Assembly (NCBI RefSeq): GCF_051713825.1 | Contig: NZ_JBIOQR010000001.1 | Coordinates: 682,001 to 746,000 of the forward strand | Source of the DNA: Enterococcus_K sp051713825 | Lineage (GTDB): Bacteria > Bacillota > Bacilli > Lactobacillales > Enterococcaceae | Direction of reading: 5' to 3' | Length of the DNA stretch: 64,000 nt | Shown here: in pieces, positions 61,680 to 64,000 of the stretch | Layout: every line of letters starts with the position of its first letter | How positions within the stretch are numbered: position 1 is the stretch's first letter | Notes under the pieces: model-generated | What the model saw: only the letters and a program-made list of their open reading frames with translations | Databases searched by the model: none | Told to the model about the DNA's origin: nothing | Made by a program: the position numbers and the translations under genes

Positions 61680-61925
61680 TTACTCATTTTTATTTTCGTC
61701 AGTACCCTTTAAATATATAGTTTTCTCTTTCCAATCAATAGTGAGAGCAATAGCCCATGATAATTCTTGTATTTCAAAACTAGTATTAGATATTATAAAT
61801 GAGCATAAAGCGCCACTATCATTCTGATCTCTGATGACAAACTCATGACAATTTTCACTGTTTATAAATAATTTGATTTTCATTTCATCATCAGAAGAGA
61901 GAGTCCAATCGTATTTTAATTTCAT
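61680..61925 (-). CDS. Small cytosolic protein, possible immunity protein
   Basis: 81 residues, acidic, no signal or membrane segment; alternating strands (KYDWTLSSDDEMKIKLFINSENCHEFVIRDQND ... LSWAIALTIDWKEKTIYLKG). It follows the toxin-like gene by 23 bp on the same strand, the place where an immunity gene is expected, and that position is the only support for the role. AAAGGAATTTTTATT precedes ATG 61925. Confidence 0.55.
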   Translation of the reverse strand: MKLKYDWTLSSDDEMKIKLFINSENCHEFVIRDQNDSGALCSFIISNTSFEIQELSWAIALTIDWKEKTIYLKGTDENKNE

Positions 61926-61948
61926 AATAAAAATTCCTTTCAATTTAA

Positions 61949-62827
61949 CTAATCTCCCGTGATTCTACCATCACCATCTACTGTTCCAACTCTCTTGCCA
62001 TCTCTGTTCAATTTGTAACGTCCTTTATGAGTTGTTTTGTCTTTTTGAATGTCATATCGGCCATTTCTGATATTTTTGAACCTTTTACTTGATTTCCCAT
62101 CAGTATTTCTAGGTGGCTTACCGTATTTATCTCTGAAATCCCCAATCACAACATTACCATTTCCATCTAAGATTTTATTTGAAATCTTGAATTTATAAGC
62201 AATATAGTCTTTTTTTGAAACGGATTTTTGATAATTATAAGTCGTAGTTGATTTCTTTTTAGGTCTTGTTCGAGCGTTAACGTGTTTTCTAACTTTAGTG
62301 TAAGCCCAATGACCAGATTTTATAACAGCTCTGCCAAATATATAGCTTCCATAAGCAGCAGCTACTGTAGCTGTTGCCACCACTGCTACTTGACCAACCC
62401 CAGGCACTGCATAAATCCAAGTTGTAGCATAACCAATTGCAGGGATGTAAAAAGCTCTAGTTTGAGGATTTGGGTTTTCAGTTAATTTAATTTCGACTTC
62501 AGTAGGATCTTCCATGGTTTCCAAAATTTTATCAAATTCGTCTGGAGTATAGAATTTTCCATCAATCAAGACTCCATCATCAGTAAATTCAATATTTTTA
62601 TCTTCAACTACTTGTTCAGAAATAAAGTCAGTAATCGAGTCAATATTAAGATTTTCATCTAGGATTACGGGAAAGTTAGCATGTTCTTGTATATCTTCTA
62701 GATATACTTCTTCTACTTCTTTTTGTGATTCAAGTTCATTAGCATAAGTAAATACAGGGATACTTGCTGAGCTAAGCATACTCAGGCTGAGTAATAATAT
62801 TGCCCTTTTAAATAATTTCTTTTTCAT
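61949..62827 (-). CDS. Secreted toxin-like protein (SAR2788 family-like)
   Basis: 292 residues. Signal peptide 1-29 (AILLLSLSMLSSASIPVFTYA), an acidic N-terminal domain (about 30-125), a hydrophobic Gly/Ala-rich segment (AIGYATTWIYAVPGVGQVAVVATATVAAAYGSYIFGRAVI, about 130-168), and a strongly basic C-terminal domain (RKHVNARTRPKKKS ... GRYDIQKDKTTHKGRYKLNRDGKRVGTVDGDGRI). The layout and Gly/Ala segment recall the SAR2788 putative toxins, from memory. The basic tail looks like a nuclease-type toxin tip but I cannot name the fold. AGAAGGGGTTTAA precedes the ATG. Next to a quorum-sensing kinase gene. Confidence 0.65.
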   Translation of the reverse strand: MKKKLFKRAILLLSLSMLSSASIPVFTYANELESQKEVEEVYLEDIQEHANFPVILDENLNIDSITDFISEQVVEDKNIEFTDDGVLIDGKFYTPDEFDKILETMEDPTEVEIKLTENPNPQTRAFYIPAIGYATTWIYAVPGVGQVAVVATATVAAAYGSYIFGRAVIKSGHWAYTKVRKHVNARTRPKKKSTTTYNYQKSVSKKDYIAYKFKISNKILDGNGNVVIGDFRDKYGKPPRNTDGKSSKRFKNIRNGRYDIQKDKTTHKGRYKLNRDGKRVGTVDGDGRITGD

Positions 62828-63046
62828 TTAAACCCCTTCTTCCATTTATTTGTTATACTTATGATAAAATGGAACGGTTATTAAAAACCATTTAGTTCCT
62901 AATCTCTACAAAAACTATCCTAAATGTCAAAAATAAATAGAAAAGAAACGTATAGGCATTCCTGAACGTTGGAGGTGAGTCAAGTTTTTTTCTTTTTTTA
63001 CATACACTATTCAAACTTATTAAATCTTGTTTTTTCTTATTTAATT

Positions 63047-64000
63047 TTGAACAAAACAATCTTAAAGAGGCAAAAAAATCGGTTACTACTATTATTGATG
63101 GTTGTTCTTACTGGAATAATGCCTAGCCTTTATTCGTTTGTAAGCGAATTATTCTTCTTTTTCTTTCTGTTTTTACTAACTGTCTTAACTCAAAAAGAAA
63201 GAAATGTGTATTTATCAACAATTATTGTCTTAACTCCCTTTTTAATTTCACATATATTGGCTCTCGCTAACTCGAAATTTGTGGACTACTTATTGGATGC
63301 TCATTTGTCGATTCCTATTGCTTTAACGTTATCGGAAATTATTCTTTATCTGGCAATCTATATCATTAGCCTACTAGTTAAAAAATGGTTGATTCCACGG
63401 GTACAATTTAATAATAACGAGAAAAGTATCGCTATCTCTTTCGTAATTACATATGTCTTATGGCTAATTTACAAAATTTATGTTTTTTATTGGGGAGATG
63501 ACCGATTGAATGTGCTAAGTATCGTCACTTTATTGGCTTTCTCCATATTAATTTATTTCTATATTCAATCAACTTTTACAAGTCAAAAGCTAACCTTAGA
63601 GGTGGAAAAACAAAAGTTGGAAGTTAAATACATGAATGAGTACGCTAAGGAAACGACTAATCAATACAATGAGTTAAGAAAATTTCGTCATGACTATGTG
63701 AATATTCTTTCTTCACTCGATTATTTTATTCAGTTAAATGATATGGAACAACTAGCAACCTATTACAAAGATACGATTCAGCCGACACAGGAATCGTTGG
63801 ATATAGGGACCTTTTCTATTCAAGAGCTGATGAATATTCAATCTGATGAAGTCAAAAGTATCCTTGCTGTGAAGCTCTTATCTGCCAAACAAAATGAAAT
63901 CTCTGTTCAGATTGAAGTACCCGATATTATTCCGAAAAAACTCCCTGTGGATTCTATTGTACTTATTCGCGTACTAGGAATCATCTTGGATAATAGCATA
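63047..64000 (+). CDS. AgrC/FsrC-type sensor histidine kinase, cut by the window end
   Basis: HPK10 (GHKL) kinase for a peptide pheromone. About six membrane helices (RLLLLLMVVLTGIMPSLYS ... ISFVITYVLWLIYKIYVFYW ... IVTLLAFSILIYFYIQS), a coiled linker, H-box NELRKFRHDYVNILSSLDYF with the phospho-His, and the start of the N-box VLGIILDNSI at the window edge. The start is doubtful: no ATG until 63098. TTG 63047 (MNKTILKRQK) is used, with no ribosome binding site; GTG 62975 is in frame but sits inside GGAGGTGAG. The rest, and probably an AgrA-like regulator, lie beyond the window. Confidence 0.8.
   Translation, partial: MNKTILKRQKNRLLLLLMVVLTGIMPSLYSFVSELFFFFFLFLLTVLTQKERNVYLSTIIVLTPFLISHILALANSKFVDYLLDAHLSIPIALTLSEIILYLAIYIISLLVKKWLIPRVQFNNNEKSIAISFVITYVLWLIYKIYVFYWGDDRLNVLSIVTLLAFSILIYFYIQSTFTSQKLTLEVEKQKLEVKYMNEYAKETTNQYNELRKFRHDYVNILSSLDYFIQLNDMEQLATYYKDTIQPTQESLDIGTFSIQELMNIQSDEVKSILAVKLLSAKQNEISVQIEVPDIIPKKLPVDSIVLIRVLGIILDNSI

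Overview
The window reads as chromosome of a low-GC lactic acid bacterium, almost certainly an Enterococcus. Supporting signs are an intrinsic-type AAC(6')-I aminoglycoside acetyltransferase close to the E. faecium AAC(6')-Ii pattern, the malate utilisation cluster maeE-maeP / maeK-maeR, a RelQ small alarmone synthetase, Spx with its SpxH adaptor, an LPKTG-anchored surface protein, strong GGAGG ribosome binding sites, and an enterococcal-looking palindromic intergenic repeat (copies at about 5-86 and 52085-52190). No tRNA, rRNA or CRISPR array was found. The species cannot be named from the window alone.

Layout. 0.1-8.7 kb holds housekeeping and stress genes: spxH, a CYTH protein, relQ-nadK-rluA-type synthase-mgtE as a tight run, cutC, an RlmA-like methyltransferase, a probable small RNA with its own promoter, and trmL. 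8.1-13.7 kb holds a histidine phosphatase, recD2, a lipid kinase and a GT4 glycosyltransferase. 13.8-18.9 kb is the malate module: malic enzyme and 2HCT transporter on one strand, the CitA-type kinase and DcuR-type regulator divergent, with a cre site between. 19.6-24.9 kb holds a GlsB-type membrane protein, Spx, the surface protein, EF-P and a FusB-like EF-G-binding protein. 25.4-30.4 kb pairs CcpN and the PPDK regulatory kinase/phosphorylase with ppdK, with CcpN-like boxes on the ppdK promoter. 30.6-34.5 kb has an ankyrin lipoprotein, a cytosine-deaminase-like amidohydrolase and alanine dehydrogenase, then a decayed bacteriocin-type ABC ATPase. 35.8-42.9 kb is a complete ABC importer operon that also contains a beta-CASP-like metallo-hydrolase and is followed by a 5'-nucleotidase family enzyme, probably for a phosphorylated substrate. 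44.4-52.1 kb carries an AI-2E family permease, a P1B-4-type metal ATPase behind twin ArsR-type operators, a hydrolase behind an 18-bp inverted-repeat operator, TetR, rlmN and aac(6')-I. 52.2-53.7 kb is an IS110-family element. 53.9-64.0 kb has a TetR/ABC exporter set, a Nudix-HTH regulator, fumC, metG, a secreted toxin-like protein with a possible immunity gene, and a truncated AgrC/FsrC-type kinase.

Carbon flow ties several modules together: malate uptake and decarboxylation to pyruvate, fumarase, PPDK (pyruvate to and from PEP) with CcpN/PPSR control, and alanine dehydrogenase all act around pyruvate and C4 acids.

The two most unusual stretches are non-coding. First, the IS110 element has a long structured 5' region whose sequence contains a 9-nt copy of the left target flank and a 10-nt copy of its own right end, the pattern expected of a bridge RNA; deleting the element restores a hairpin repeat. 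Second, about 43.1-43.6 kb there is no gene but a dense set of perfect and long-range helices, a candidate large structured RNA (ROOL/GOLLD-like class is a hypothesis only).
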